Source: Shouchella lonarensis
GTDB lineage: Bacteria > Bacillota > Bacilli > Bacillales > Bacillaceae_D
Length of the DNA: 64,000 nucleotides
Direction: 5' to 3'
Assembly: GCF_900096965.1 (NCBI RefSeq)
Contig: NZ_FMYM01000008.1
Coordinates: 111,019-175,018 of the forward strand
The notes beneath the pieces were generated by a model. It saw only the letters and a list, made by a program, of their open reading frames with translations. It made no database searches and was not told where the DNA came from. This document shows, piece by piece, positions 25,689 to 34,713 of this stretch. Numbering within the stretch: the first letter of the stretch is position 1; each line of letters starts with the position of its first letter. A program made the translations under genes and the position numbers.

Positions 25689-26696
25689 ATGGGGCGGTAT
25701 CGTAAGAAGACACTCATATTTCAAGAACCGATCTATGTTCAATCGAGTGGCACGTCGGTAGGTCCTAGGGAAGGCAGTGGACCACTTGCGGGATCGTTTG
25801 ATGAAGTATTTTCTAGTTTATATTGCGGGGAAAAAAATTGGGAGGCGGCTGAAAAACAATTATTAAGAACAGCAATTGATCATTGTTTAACAAAGGGGCA
25901 AATCACTCGTGGTGATGTAGACCTGTTGATCGCGGGAGACTTATCAAATCAAATGATGAGCGCTAGTATGGTCGCGTGCGATTTGCAAATCCCTTATGCT
26001 GGTGTGTACTCGGCTGGAGCGACTTTAGTGGAATCTATGGTGATGGCTGCGTTATGGATCAATGGTGGTTTTGCGGATCACATTGTCGCAGCAACAAGCA
26101 GTCATTACGGTGTAGCCGAAAAGCAATGGCTTTATCCGACTGAATTTGCTATGCAGAAACCATTATATGCGCAGACAATAGTAACGGGTTCCGGCGCTAT
26201 TTTGCTTGGCAGAAAACGAACAGAAGTAAAAGTGACCGAAGCTTCGCTAGGGATAGTTTATGATTTTGGTGTAAATGATCCGTTTCATTTAGGTGCGGTA
26301 TTGGCTCCTGCAGTAGCAGAAACAACATTGTGGCACTTAGAAAAAACGAAGCAGGCGTTGACTGATTTTGATCTGATTGTGACAGGAGATCTTGGTGCAG
26401 TAGGGACGGAAATTTACCGAAAAATTTTAAGAGAAAAAGGTTTATTACTAAGCGACACGCATATGGATTGTGGGGTCATGATGTATTGTACAAAACAACA
26501 TCCCTATGCAGGTGGCAGTGGTGCGGGTTGTGCGGCGACGGTTGTATGTGGTCATTTACTCGACATGTTAAAGAGGGGCAAGAAGAAGCGTATGCTTGTT
26601 GTGACAGGGGGCGTTTTTCTCAATACGACATTCATTGGTCAAAAACAATCGATCCCAACCATTGCACATGCAATTGTATTGGAGAGGGAGGAATAA
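25689..26696 (+). CDS. spoVAD: Stage V sporulation protein AD
   Basis: 335 residues, a SpoVAD thiolase-fold protein that binds dipicolinic acid at the spore inner membrane. Typical stretches are GPLAGSFDEVF near the start, GVYSAGATLVESMVM, AATSSHYGVAEKQ and the C-terminal AGGSGAGCAATV. It lacks an intact thiolase catalytic set, as usual for the family. A GGAGGGAG site precedes the ATG. Its TAA shares one base with the ATG of the next gene, so translation is coupled. Confidence 0.94.
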   Translation: MGRYRKKTLIFQEPIYVQSSGTSVGPREGSGPLAGSFDEVFSSLYCGEKNWEAAEKQLLRTAIDHCLTKGQITRGDVDLLIAGDLSNQMMSASMVACDLQIPYAGVYSAGATLVESMVMAALWINGGFADHIVAATSSHYGVAEKQWLYPTEFAMQKPLYAQTIVTGSGAILLGRKRTEVKVTEASLGIVYDFGVNDPFHLGAVLAPAVAETTLWHLEKTKQALTDFDLIVTGDLGAVGTEIYRKILREKGLLLSDTHMDCGVMMYCTKQHPYAGGSGAGCAATVVCGHLLDMLKRGKKKRMLVVTGGVFLNTTFIGQKQSIPTIAHAIVLEREE

Positions 26697-27052
26697 TGGT
26701 GGAATATATTTGGGCATTTTTAGTGGGTGGAGCCATTTGTTTTGTTGGACAAATGTTGCTTGATATAGGAAAGTTATCACCGGTCCAAGTATTGGTTACA
26801 CTAATGATATTTGGAATGATGTTAGATGGTTTTCATCTATATGACTTCCTTATTTCTGTGGCAGGAGCGGGTGCCACATTACCAATTACTGGCTTAGGTC
26901 ATTCGCTTGTGCATGGCGCTATGAATGCGGGGAATAATGGTCTCTTCTCTATTAGTGATGGTTTATTTGATATGGCGGCTGTGACGTTTGTTTTTTCTAT
27001 TTTATTTAGTGTCACTGTCGCCCTTTTGTTTCGACCGCACGGGGGTGTATAA
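26696..27052 (+). CDS. spoVAEB: Stage V sporulation protein AE, small membrane subunit (SpoVAEb)
   Basis: 118 residues with about four membrane helices (FLVGGAICFVGQMLLD at the N-terminus, then ISVAGAGATLPITGLGHSLV). It matches the SpoVAEb family, a membrane component of the dipicolinate channel related to SpoVAC. The start ATG overlaps the spoVAD stop by one base with GGAGGG upstream. An in-frame extension reaches far into spoVAD, but it is not translated by any visible site. Confidence 0.9.
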   Translation: MVEYIWAFLVGGAICFVGQMLLDIGKLSPVQVLVTLMIFGMMLDGFHLYDFLISVAGAGATLPITGLGHSLVHGAMNAGNNGLFSISDGLFDMAAVTFVFSILFSVTVALLFRPHGGV

Positions 27053-27658
27053 ATGCGCCAAGTTATTTTCGTTACAGATGGCGACTTATCAGCAAAAGGT
27101 GTATTAGAATGGCTCGCTCCACAGATGGACTGCTACTGCATTTGTGCTTCCTCTGGTAATCCATCAACGATTGATGAACAGCAATTGCTTAAAGCCATTC
27201 AAGAGGCACCTGACGTGCCAATTCTTGTCATGTTTGATGATTGTGGTTGTTTAAATGAAGGGCCAGGAGAGAGAAACATGCGTTTCCTTGCAAATCATCC
27301 TGATATTCAAGTGTTAGGTGCACTGGCTGTGGCGGCACAAACGCATGCGTGGGAGTGGACACATGTGGATGTATCGGTCGATCGCTTTGGGCATTTAACA
27401 GCATATGGCGTGGATAAAGAAGGATTAGCTGATCTAGAGGTTGGACGAATAAACGGTGATACAGTTTCGGTGTTGGATGATTTGCAATTGCCGATTGTCG
27501 TTGGGATTGGTGATATTGGGAAAATGGCTCGATTTGATGATGTTGGGCGTGGTGCGCCAGTTACACGTCAAGCAATTTTACTTATTTTGGAAAGGAGTGG
27601 TTTAAATGCCGAAGGAGGTAAAGAAAAAAATGTTCAGTACAAGCCTGACAGAAAATGA
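27053..27658 (+). CDS. spoVAEA: Stage V sporulation protein AE, soluble subunit (SpoVAEa)
   Basis: 201 residues, soluble, matching SpoVAEa: FVTDGDLSAKGVLEW near the N-terminus, MFDDCGCLNEGPGE, and the C-terminal GIGDIGKMARFDD. It is an exterior, inner-membrane-associated component of the spore DPA system; its exact biochemical role is unknown. It starts immediately after the stop of the previous gene, behind GGGGGTG. The last 53 bases overlap the start of spoVAF. Confidence 0.92.
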   Translation: MRQVIFVTDGDLSAKGVLEWLAPQMDCYCICASSGNPSTIDEQQLLKAIQEAPDVPILVMFDDCGCLNEGPGERNMRFLANHPDIQVLGALAVAAQTHAWEWTHVDVSVDRFGHLTAYGVDKEGLADLEVGRINGDTVSVLDDLQLPIVVGIGDIGKMARFDDVGRGAPVTRQAILLILERSGLNAEGGKEKNVQYKPDRK

Positions 27659-29093
27659 AGAGGTACTTAAAAAGCGCCTTGGCATTGGCAAATCATTTGA
27701 TGTTGGTGTACGAAAATTAACGTTATTTCAGTGTGACATCGCAATTTACTTTGTTAATGGACTTGTAGATGATCAATCCGTTACCCAAATTTTAAGAGAG
27801 CTTATGAGCATCAGTGCTGAAGCAAACTCACGCCGTACCGATCATGTAAAAGAGGTCATCAAAAATTATTTTGCGCATGTCCAAGTTGAAGAAGTTGAAT
27901 CGATGGATGAATGTATTACACAGGTGTTGTCGGGGCTCATCTTTGTTGTCATTGACGGGGAATCGCAAGCACTTGTTGCTGATGTACGTTCTTATCCTGG
28001 TCGTGGTCCAGAAGAACCTGATACAGAGCGTGTGGTTCGAGGTGCGCGTGATGGTTATACGGAGAATATTATTTTAAATACTGGTTTAACACGTCGCCGT
28101 ATTCGTGATGAGCGTTTACGTCAAGAAATCATTCGCGTTGGAACCCGTTCGAAAACAGATGTGTGCATTACGTACATAGAGGGGATTGCCAACCCAGAAT
28201 TAGTAGCGAAACTGAAAAAAGAGTTAAAAGCAATCCATATCGATGGCATTACAATGGCTGACAAGGTGATTGAAGAATACATTGTGAAGCAAGGCGTGAA
28301 TCCGTTCCCGCTTGTACGTTATACAGAACGACCTGATGTGGCTGCAACGCATGTATTTGAAGGTCATGTATTAATCATGGTCGATACGTCTCCATCTGTC
28401 ATCATTACACCGGTAACATTATTTCATCACATTCAACATGCAGAAGAGTATCGTCAATCAGCAGCCGTCGGTACATTTCTTCGTTGGATGCGGTTCATTG
28501 GCATCTTGTTTTCCTTGTTCATTGTCCCTTTTTGGTTGCTACTGGCGATGAATCAAGACTTACTGCCTGCAGCACTGGACTTTATTGGCGTAAATGAAGA
28601 GAAGAACATTCCACTTGCGGTACAAATTGTTTTTGCAGAGATGGGTATTGAGTTACTACGAATGGCAGCCATTCATACGCCATCCCCATTGGCGACAGCA
28701 CTCGGTTTAATCGCCGCAATGTTAATTGGCGATATGGCAATAGAAGTTGGTTATTTTACGCCAGAAGTGATCTTGTATGTGGCGCTTGGTGCAATGGGCA
28801 TGTTCGCTACGCCAAGCTATGAACTCGGGGTTGCGTTGCGAATTATACGGTATGTCATGATTATATCTGTTGTTTTCTTTGGTGTCTTAGGGTTGGTGTT
28901 GTCGGTGTTCATGCTGTTTATGACACTTGTGATGACGCGTCCTCTAAACCGGCCGTATATGTGGCCGTTTCTACCGTTTGATCCTCCAGCGCTTGCGCAA
29001 ATATTATTCCGTACAACGGTGCCGTCTGTGCGTTGGCGTCCAAGCATTGTGCACCCTCGTGATAAAGTACGGCAAATGCCCACAAACGAATAA
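27606..29093 (+). CDS. spoVAF: Spore germination protein SpoVAF (GerA-family A subunit-like)
   Basis: 495 residues of the GerA/SpoVAF family. A soluble N-terminal region of about 290 residues (GRGPEEPDTERVVRGARDGY is diagnostic) is followed by membrane helices and a PFLPFDPPALAQ-type C-terminus. In B. subtilis it works with FigP to amplify germinant receptor signalling. The ATG at 27606 has AAGGAG at eight bases. A second in-frame ATG at 27630 has the even stronger AAGGAGG, so the start is uncertain by eight codons. It is the last gene of the spoVA operon; no terminator is obvious after it. Confidence 0.92.
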   Translation: MPKEVKKKMFSTSLTENEEVLKKRLGIGKSFDVGVRKLTLFQCDIAIYFVNGLVDDQSVTQILRELMSISAEANSRRTDHVKEVIKNYFAHVQVEEVESMDECITQVLSGLIFVVIDGESQALVADVRSYPGRGPEEPDTERVVRGARDGYTENIILNTGLTRRRIRDERLRQEIIRVGTRSKTDVCITYIEGIANPELVAKLKKELKAIHIDGITMADKVIEEYIVKQGVNPFPLVRYTERPDVAATHVFEGHVLIMVDTSPSVIITPVTLFHHIQHAEEYRQSAAVGTFLRWMRFIGILFSLFIVPFWLLLAMNQDLLPAALDFIGVNEEKNIPLAVQIVFAEMGIELLRMAAIHTPSPLATALGLIAAMLIGDMAIEVGYFTPEVILYVALGAMGMFATPSYELGVALRIIRYVMIISVVFFGVLGLVLSVFMLFMTLVMTRPLNRPYMWPFLPFDPPALAQILFRTTVPSVRWRPSIVHPRDKVRQMPTNE

Positions 29094-29195
29094 AATGGAG
29101 ATTTAGACGCATTTTGTTTGAGAATGGATCGGTTGTTCATGTACAATAGGTAAGCGTAAGTACACGCAATTCTAGTGGAGAAGAGAGGTTTTTTT

Positions 29196-29630
29196 ATGAA
29201 AAAAGGGAGTATTGAACTTGAAAACGGAGAAAAAATGGTGATCGAGTTTTATGAAGATGCAGCACCAGGCACCGTAAAGAATTTTGCGGACTTAGCAAAT
29301 AAGGGATTCTACAATGGTTTAACTTTTCATCGTGTGATTCCTGGTTTTGTTGCCCAAGGGGGTTGTCCGACTGGTAATGGTACTGGAGGAAGTGGCACAA
29401 CAATTAAATGTGAAACGACAGGCAATCCACATAAACATGTTGCTGGCGCACTTTCAATGGCTCATGCAGGAAAAGACACAGGTTCATCGCAGTTTTTCCT
29501 TGTGCACGAACCACAACCACATTTGGATGGGGTGCATACAGTGTTTGGTCAAGTCGTGGAAGGAATCGATCACATTTATCGTATTAAGCCAGGCGATGTC
29601 ATGCAGGAAGTAAAAGTTTGGGAAGAGTAA
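29196..29630 (+). CDS. ppiB: Peptidyl-prolyl cis-trans isomerase, cyclophilin type
   Basis: 144 residues, a compact bacterial cyclophilin with the motif [13 protein letters not shown] (catalytic Arg and Phe), GSSQFFLV and the [11 protein letters not shown] substrate pocket. It has no signal peptide, so it acts in the cytoplasm as a folding helper. The ATG at 29196 follows AGAGAGG; the in-frame GTG at 29175 lies upstream of that site. It is monocistronic with a terminator directly behind. Confidence 0.94.
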   Translation: MKKGSIELENGEKMVIEFYEDAAPGTVKNFADLANKGFYNGLTFHRVIPGFVAQGGCPTGNGTGGSGTTIKCETTGNPHKHVAGALSMAHAGKDTGSSQFFLVHEPQPHLDGVHTVFGQVVEGIDHIYRIKPGDVMQEVKVWEE

Positions 29631-29636
29631 TTTTTT

Positions 29637-29667
29637 GGGCCGTATCCATCTAGGATGCGGTCTTTGT
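29637..29667 (+). terminator. Terminator after ppiB
   Basis: Ten-pair stem GGCCGTATCC/GGATGCGGTC, five-base loop, then TTTGTTT. Confidence 0.6.
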
Positions 29668-29677
29668 TTAGTAGACA

Positions 29678-29750
29678 GGCGCGGCAATCATAGTGAGTGA
29701 TCACGTCGAGGGTGTTTGGAGCCGCGCCTTTAAAAGGTGCGGGATTTTTT
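29678..29750 (+). ncRNA. Candidate structured RNA ending in an intrinsic terminator
   Basis: GGCGCGGC (29678-29685) pairs perfectly with GCCGCGCC (29721-29728). The second arm is also the 5' arm of a terminator hairpin (CCGCGCC/GGTGCGG, then T6 at 29745-29750). The two stems exclude each other, as in attenuators and riboswitches. No gene follows on the plus strand and no frame lies inside, so it would be a free-standing RNA or a decayed leader. No promoter can be named. Confidence 0.35.
29722..29750 (+). terminator. Intrinsic terminator with no assigned gene
   Basis: CCGCGCC/GGTGCGG stem, loop of TTTAAAA, followed by ATTTTTT. Confidence 0.65.
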
Positions 29751-29806
29751 AAATATACAACCATGATATGCGTAGAAAAGGACAAGTCGTGGTGTCGAGG
29801 GAAGAT

Positions 29807-30349
29807 TTATGATGTAGCTTCCTTTTTTGATACAAGGTTTTCTTTATGCATATCTTTCAGTAAACGGATTTGGATGTCATGTTCGTAATATTTTTCGAGA
29901 AAAAGTTGATGCCCAGCAAGTAGCTCTTTTGAATTTTTTTCAAGTTGATCAAGCCGTTTTTCCGTGTGAAGACGAAACATGCGCATCTCTGTCCGAAAGT
30001 CATTTAAGTTCGTTTCAAGCCCTTGTACGGTTGTTTCAAGACCGTGCACCTTCGTTTCAAGCCCTTGTACGGTTGTTTCAAGACCGTGCATCTTCGTTTC
30101 AAGACTTTGTACGGTCGTTTCAAGACCGTGCATCTTCGTTTCAAGCCCTTGTACGGTTGTTTCAAGACCGTGCACCTTCGTTTCAAGCCCTTGTACGGTT
30201 GTTCCAAGACCGTGCATCTTCGTTTCAAGCCCTTGTACGGTCGTTTCAAGGCGATACATCTGCGTGCCAATTTCCTCTACACGTGTGTATAAGCCTGCTG
30301 TTAAATTACTTAATTCTTTGAGTGCTTGCATAATTTGTGACTCGCTCAT
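29807..30349 (-). CDS. Repeat-built coiled-coil protein of unknown function
   Basis: 180 residues, almost entirely helical. The centre (about residues 34-117) is built of 14-residue repeats LETTVQGLETKMHG, with hydrophobic positions spaced as two heptads, so a long parallel coiled coil is expected. The C-terminal third is a non-repeated, charged helix (RTEMRMFRLHTEKRLDQLEK, then a HDIQIRLLKD stretch). AAAGGAGGG lies six bases before the chosen second ATG; the first ATG is too close. I do not recognise a family beyond a loose likeness to small coiled-coil proteins of Bacillaceae. The DNA repeat copies are nearly identical, which indicates recent tandem expansion. Confidence 0.65.
   Translation of the reverse strand: MSESQIMQALKELSNLTAGLYTRVEEIGTQMYRLETTVQGLETKMHGLGTTVQGLETKVHGLETTVQGLETKMHGLETTVQSLETKMHGLETTVQGLETKVHGLETTVQGLETNLNDFRTEMRMFRLHTEKRLDQLEKNSKELLAGHQLFLEKYYEHDIQIRLLKDMHKENLVSKKEATS
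30013..30255. repeat. Tandem 42-bp repeats inside the coiled-coil gene
   Basis: About six copies of a 42-base unit beginning TTTCAAGCCCTTGTACGG, starting near 30013, 30055, 30097, 30139, 30181 and 30223, each encoding 14 residues. Substitutions between copies are few. The unit contains no stop in several frames, which creates long meaningless open frames on both strands. Confidence 0.9.
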
Positions 30350-30384
30350 CATGACCCTCCTTTCTAGAATGAGTTCATTGTAAC

Positions 30385-30426
30385 ATAAAAAGGAGAGCCA
30401 ACAGTAGCAAAACGTTGTTGGTCTCC
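30385..30426 (-). terminator. Terminator of the YheC/YheD-type gene
   Basis: Twelve-base arms GGAGACCAACAA/TGTTGGCTCTCC with a short loop. On the minus strand they are followed by TTTTTATG. Confidence 0.8.
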
Positions 30427-30484
30427 CCCAATTTTTTAATCACTTTCCGGTAGAAGCCCCCTCTATCACCCCGAAGTTTTTGTG

Positions 30485-31801
30485 TTATTTTTTATTCGAT
30501 TTACTATTTGGGAATCCTGCTAAAGATCGCGCGTATTGAAAAGGTGTGCGAATGACTTTACGGAAAAGTGCTTCTTCTTCAAGGATAGAAAAGCTTTTAT
30601 AAGCGTAACGTTTGTTCATTTCTAATAGCCATACGTGTTGATTGTGGTCAATAATAAAGTCGATGGCGATATCTGCAAAGCAGCCATGTTCATCAAGATG
30701 TTTACAGGCATTTTTGCAAATAGCAATAATCTCTTGTTCCAATCGTGCGGTATCGTTGGAATTAAAAAGTATTTTCAATGCTTCTTTTCCATGTAGTAAA
30801 TAGTCTAGGTTGCGCAAATTTGTTGTAATGCTACCTGGTTTTGAAAAGCGTGCAATCATGCCGGAGCATGTCCATCTCTCAGTATGATCTTTTTGCATGT
30901 ACACACGAAAATCAATGTTTCTTGAATCGTGCGAAACGGGGACGCCTTGTTGTATTAGATACTTCTTTTTCTTTTTCATTACTTTTTTAATTACGGGGTG
31001 TTTAGCAAGTGTATCTGTATGTGTGATGGTGTTACTGTCGTCTGTAATTTGAAAGGACCCTTTCTTCTTCTTCACTTCAATAATACCAGCTCCTTGTGAA
31101 CCGTGTTTAGGTTTTAAATAGACAGACGGGTACATTTCTAACATTTCTATGATGCTATCTAATGCGTGGATTTGCTGTGTATGTGGTAGGTGGTTTTTAA
31201 TGGTTTTATGAGGGGCTAGCCATTGCCACATGTCCCATTTATCAAAAAAAGTTGAGTTGAATAAACGTCCACCTAATGTTTCGTAAAGGTCATTGTTAAC
31301 CTCTGTAGGAATAGGAACCCTTTTAAAAATAACATCGGGATAAGAAAATGTACCTTCTTTCCATGAAGCCTCCGTTTGATGAGACCCCGGATAGAAATAG
31401 TAACCTGTAATTTTCTTATCGTCCATATCAATGTGGGAAGGTGTGCTAAGTAAAATAAGTCCATTAAATGGTGTGGTATTTTCTATTCTCTCTCTTAGTG
31501 CATCTAAGTCTCTCAACATTCTTTTAGAAACTAAATACAAAATGACAGGTCCCACATGTACATGGTTCTCTTTCAGGTAAATATCGTAGTTTAAGTCGTC
31601 TGGAATAAAAAGATCACGAATGATGTTGATTGAAAGGCCAAACGTATTTTCAGGGAGTTCCTCTTTATAGCGGACCTCTAACTCTCGTTGCCAATGTCCA
31701 AAATGAAATGTCACTTTCCTTGATAACGTGGCTGAGTTCTTGTATGCAACCGGGAAATAGAGACAATTTAATTCTTGTGTAATCATCCATTTGACATACA
31801 A
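30485..31801 (-). CDS. YheC/YheD-type endospore-coat-associated ATP-grasp protein
   Basis: 438 residues. The C-terminal two thirds have the ATP-grasp fold as in YheC/YheD: YLKPKHGSQGAGIIEV (ATP-binding loop), IQQGVP, DFRVYMQKD and a final CFADIAIDFIIDHNQHVWLLEMN metal-binding segment. The N-terminal region (PEDxx-like FIPDDLNYDIYL) is family specific. Relatives are linked to the spore coat in B. subtilis, but the reaction is unknown; ligation of an amino acid or peptide is the usual ATP-grasp chemistry. A TTG start at 31801 is chosen, since AGGAGG lies eight bases upstream; the GTG three codons earlier overlaps that site. Confidence 0.85.
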   Translation of the reverse strand: MYVKWMITQELNCLYFPVAYKNSATLSRKVTFHFGHWQRELEVRYKEELPENTFGLSINIIRDLFIPDDLNYDIYLKENHVHVGPVILYLVSKRMLRDLDALRERIENTTPFNGLILLSTPSHIDMDDKKITGYYFYPGSHQTEASWKEGTFSYPDVIFKRVPIPTEVNNDLYETLGGRLFNSTFFDKWDMWQWLAPHKTIKNHLPHTQQIHALDSIIEMLEMYPSVYLKPKHGSQGAGIIEVKKKKGSFQITDDSNTITHTDTLAKHPVIKKVMKKKKKYLIQQGVPVSHDSRNIDFRVYMQKDHTERWTCSGMIARFSKPGSITTNLRNLDYLLHGKEALKILFNSNDTARLEQEIIAICKNACKHLDEHGCFADIAIDFIIDHNQHVWLLEMNKRYAYKSFSILEEEALFRKVIRTPFQYARSLAGFPNSKSNKK

Positions 31802-32116
31802 TGTAAACACCTCCTGTAGTATATTGGTATTATATGTAAAATATTCTGTTTAGTTCGGGCGCGTATAAAGGTTTTGGCAAAAAAGGGCTGTGAAAAGATG
31901 CCTAAATTTATACAAAATGCGACGGTAATTAGAAGATTTGTTTTGTAATGTTTATTTGGATCAACATTGCCGATTATCTCTAACTATGGTACATTGAAAG
32001 AGGGTGAAGTTTCAGTCCCCTTCCAACGAAAAAGCAAGTGTATACAGAAAGGTAATATTTGTAAGCGCTTTACTCGATGGGTGTATTTCACAAAAAAAGC
32101 AAATGGAGGGATCATA
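31802..32116. other. Divergent regulatory region upstream of mmgD
   Basis: About 315 bases between the YheC/YheD-type gene and mmgD. A weak TTGCCG-17-TACATT pair lies near 31967-31995. A cre-like site lies at 32058-32073. No gene with a ribosome site was found; the long in-frame extension of mmgD upstream is not translated from a visible site. Confidence 0.4.
32058..32073. promoter_or_regulatory. cre-like catabolite control site
   Basis: TTTGTAAGCGCTTTAC is near-palindromic around GCGC and close to the CcpA consensus, with one shift at the right end. The mmg operon is CcpA-repressed in B. subtilis, so it is plausible. Confidence 0.5.
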
Positions 32117-33235
32117 TTGACTGTCGAACAAACGTATTCTCCAGGGTTAAATGGCGTAATTGCAACAGAAACAAAGTTGTCGTTTCTTGATACAGAAAAT
32201 GGAGAGATCGTCATTGGTGGTTATGACTTGATTCAACTATCAAAAACACATGGGTATTTGGATATTGTACACTTGCTTTTGAAAGGAACTTTGCCAACGG
32301 ATGTGGAACGGGATGAGCTAGCGAAGAAATTAAGTACATCTTATACAGTACCTGAGACTGTATTAAATGTATTAAAGCAATTACCGAAAGCAACCCATCC
32401 AATGGATGCGTTGCGGACAGGGATTTCAGTGTTAGCTGGATTTGACCGTGAATTAGAGGACCGCAGTGAGCATGTGAATACGGCGCGTGCGTATGATTTA
32501 TTGGCAAAGTTACCGACGATCGTCGCTAGCAGTTATCGTGTACTTGTCGGTGATGAGGTGTTAGCACCAAAATCGTCTTTATCTTATAGCGCCAATTTCT
32601 TGTATATGATTACAGGGAAAGAACCGACACCACTTGAAGAACGTGTATTTGATCAGTCACTTCTCTTATATTCTGAGCATGAAATGCCTAATTCAACGTT
32701 TACTGCTCGCGTCATTGCTTCAACGTTATCCGATATGTATGGCGCATTAACGGGTGCGGTTGCGTCGCTCAAAGGACATTTGCATGGTGGTGCCAATGAA
32801 GCAGTCATGTACATGTTATTGGAAGCGGATACACCGGAAGAATTTGAGGCACTTTTGCGGAGTAAGCTGGCACAAAAAGAAAAAGTGATGGGCTTTGGTC
32901 ATCGCGTTTATATGAAGAAAATGGATCCTCGTGCGCTCATTATGAAAGAGGCTTTGACTGAGCTATCTGAAAAAGCCGGTGACGATCGTTTGCTTCGTAT
33001 GTGCGTGGCAGGTGAGCAAGTGATGGCAAAAGAAAAAGGTATTTATCCAAATTTGGATTATTACGCAGCACCTGTATATTATATGCTCGGCATTCCGATT
33101 GGCTTGTACACACCGATTTTCTTTGCTTCACGAACAGTCGGTTTGAGCGCGCACGTGATGGAGCAGCATAACGACAATAAATTGTTCCGTCCACGGGTGA
33201 AGTATACAGGACCACGGCATCACTCGATTTCATAA
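32117..33235 (+). CDS. mmgD: 2-methylcitrate synthase / citrate synthase
   Basis: 372 residues, the same length as B. subtilis MmgD. Citrate synthase family with active-site His in [11 protein letters not shown], the second in [15 protein letters not shown], and the Asp/Arg region near [12 protein letters not shown]. It condenses propionyl-CoA (or acetyl-CoA) with oxaloacetate. The TTG start at 32117 lies seven bases after GGAGGG; this fits the family N-terminus better than distant upstream codons. It heads a five-gene operon of the methylcitrate cycle and valine catabolism. In B. subtilis the mmg operon is mother-cell expressed (sigma-E); no clear sigma-E boxes were found here. Confidence 0.92.
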   Translation: MTVEQTYSPGLNGVIATETKLSFLDTENGEIVIGGYDLIQLSKTHGYLDIVHLLLKGTLPTDVERDELAKKLSTSYTVPETVLNVLKQLPKATHPMDALRTGISVLAGFDRELEDRSEHVNTARAYDLLAKLPTIVASSYRVLVGDEVLAPKSSLSYSANFLYMITGKEPTPLEERVFDQSLLLYSEHEMPNSTFTARVIASTLSDMYGALTGAVASLKGHLHGGANEAVMYMLLEADTPEEFEALLRSKLAQKEKVMGFGHRVYMKKMDPRALIMKEALTELSEKAGDDRLLRMCVAGEQVMAKEKGIYPNLDYYAAPVYYMLGIPIGLYTPIFFASRTVGLSAHVMEQHNDNKLFRPRVKYTGPRHHSIS

Positions 33236-33264
33236 TTAAACTGAAAAAACGGAGGCACACATCA

Positions 33265-34701
33265 ATGACAACACAAACAGATACAGTAAAAACAGACCGG
33301 TTGTTAGAAGAAATTGCAGATTATGTATTAACAAAAGAGATTACGAGTGAAGAGGCGCTTCAGACTGCGGCTCACGTGCTTGTTGATACGCTTGGATGTG
33401 GCGTGCTCGCATTACGTTACCCAGAGTGCGTGAAAATGCTTGGACCGGTTGTACCAGGCACTGTTGTCCCAAGTGGCGTGAAAGTACCAGGGACGTCCCA
33501 CGTATTAGATCCAATTCGCGGGGCATATAATATCGGCACAATGGTGCGTTGGCTTGATTATAACGATACGTGGTTAGCAGCAGAATGGGGCCATCCATCT
33601 GATAATCTTGGTGGTATTTTAGCTGTTGCAGATTATTTGAGCCGAAAAAACATTGCAGAAGGAAAAGCGCCGCTCACAGTACGCGACATTCTCATTGCCA
33701 TGGTGAAAGCACATGAAATTCAAGGGGTACTCGCGCTTGATAATAGTTTTAACCGCGTTGGGCTTGATCACGTATTGCTTGTGAAAGTGGCGACGACAGC
33801 GGTGACGTGCGGCATGCTTGGCGGGACACGCGAAGAAATTATTAATGCGGTTTCTCACGCTTGGATTGACAATGCAGCACTGCGGACGTATCGTCATGCA
33901 CCAAATACAGGTTCACGGAAGTCATGGGCGGCTGGTGATGCAACGAGTCGTGGTGTCTTTTTGGCAATGACAGCTCTGACTGGAGAGATGGGCTATAAAA
34001 CAGCACTATCTGCACCGGGTTGGGGTTTCCAAGATGTGTTATTCAAGAAGCAAGAAGTGACACTTGCCCGCGATCTAGATGCGTATGTGATGGAAAACAT
34101 TTTGTTCAAAGTGTCGTTCCCAGCTGAGTTCCATGCACAAACAGCAGCAGAGTGTGCGGTGCGCTTACATCCATCAGTCGTTGATCGCTTAGATGACATT
34201 GATCGGATTGAGATTGTGACGCATGAATCGGCAATTCGTATCATTGATAAAAAAGGACCTCTTCATAATCCAGCTGACCGTGACCATTGCCTGCAATACA
34301 TTACGGCGATTGGCTTGTTAAAAGGTGATATTGTTGCGGATGATTATGAAGATGAAACTGCGCGTGATCCGCGGATTGATCGTTTGCGTGATTTAATGGT
34401 TGTGACGGAAAGCAAGCAATACACTGAGGACTACTTAGATCCGAACAAGCGCTCAATCGCTAACGCGGTACAAGTATTCTTTAAAGACGGTTCTTCAACA
34501 GACAAAATTGCGATTGAGTACCCACTTGGTCATCGTTTCCGCCGTGATGAGGCAGTACCATTTATTCAAGAAAAGTTTGAAGCGAACATCCACACGCATT
34601 ATGCATCGAAACAAGCGACAGCGATTCTTTCAGCGTGTAAAGATCCAGATGTGCTCGGCAAGATGAGTGCAACTGATTTTGTCGACTTATTCGCGCTGTA
34701 G
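33265..34701 (+). CDS. mmgE: 2-methylcitrate dehydratase (MmgE/PrpD family)
   Basis: 478 residues of the MmgE/PrpD family: [14 protein letters not shown] near the N-terminus, [22 protein letters not shown], and the [15 protein letters not shown] stretch. It dehydrates 2-methylcitrate to 2-methylaconitate (iron-free dehydratase). A GGAGG site lies before the ATG, 29 bases after mmgD. Its product is rehydrated by an aconitase not present in the window. Confidence 0.93.
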   Translation: MTTQTDTVKTDRLLEEIADYVLTKEITSEEALQTAAHVLVDTLGCGVLALRYPECVKMLGPVVPGTVVPSGVKVPGTSHVLDPIRGAYNIGTMVRWLDYNDTWLAAEWGHPSDNLGGILAVADYLSRKNIAEGKAPLTVRDILIAMVKAHEIQGVLALDNSFNRVGLDHVLLVKVATTAVTCGMLGGTREEIINAVSHAWIDNAALRTYRHAPNTGSRKSWAAGDATSRGVFLAMTALTGEMGYKTALSAPGWGFQDVLFKKQEVTLARDLDAYVMENILFKVSFPAEFHAQTAAECAVRLHPSVVDRLDDIDRIEIVTHESAIRIIDKKGPLHNPADRDHCLQYITAIGLLKGDIVADDYEDETARDPRIDRLRDLMVVTESKQYTEDYLDPNKRSIANAVQVFFKDGSSTDKIAIEYPLGHRFRRDEAVPFIQEKFEANIHTHYASKQATAILSACKDPDVLGKMSATDFVDLFAL

Positions 34702-34713
34702 GAGGAGAATATT

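Noticed and set aside
30013..30255. CRISPR array
   Set aside because: The 42-bp units are contiguous, without unique spacers, and code a periodic coiled coil.
29827..30383. Long plus-strand open frames across the 42-bp repeats (for example 29827-30321, 29979-30383)
   Set aside because: They arise because the repeat unit lacks stops in several frames. The minus-strand frame has the strong ribosome site and a sensible coiled-coil product.
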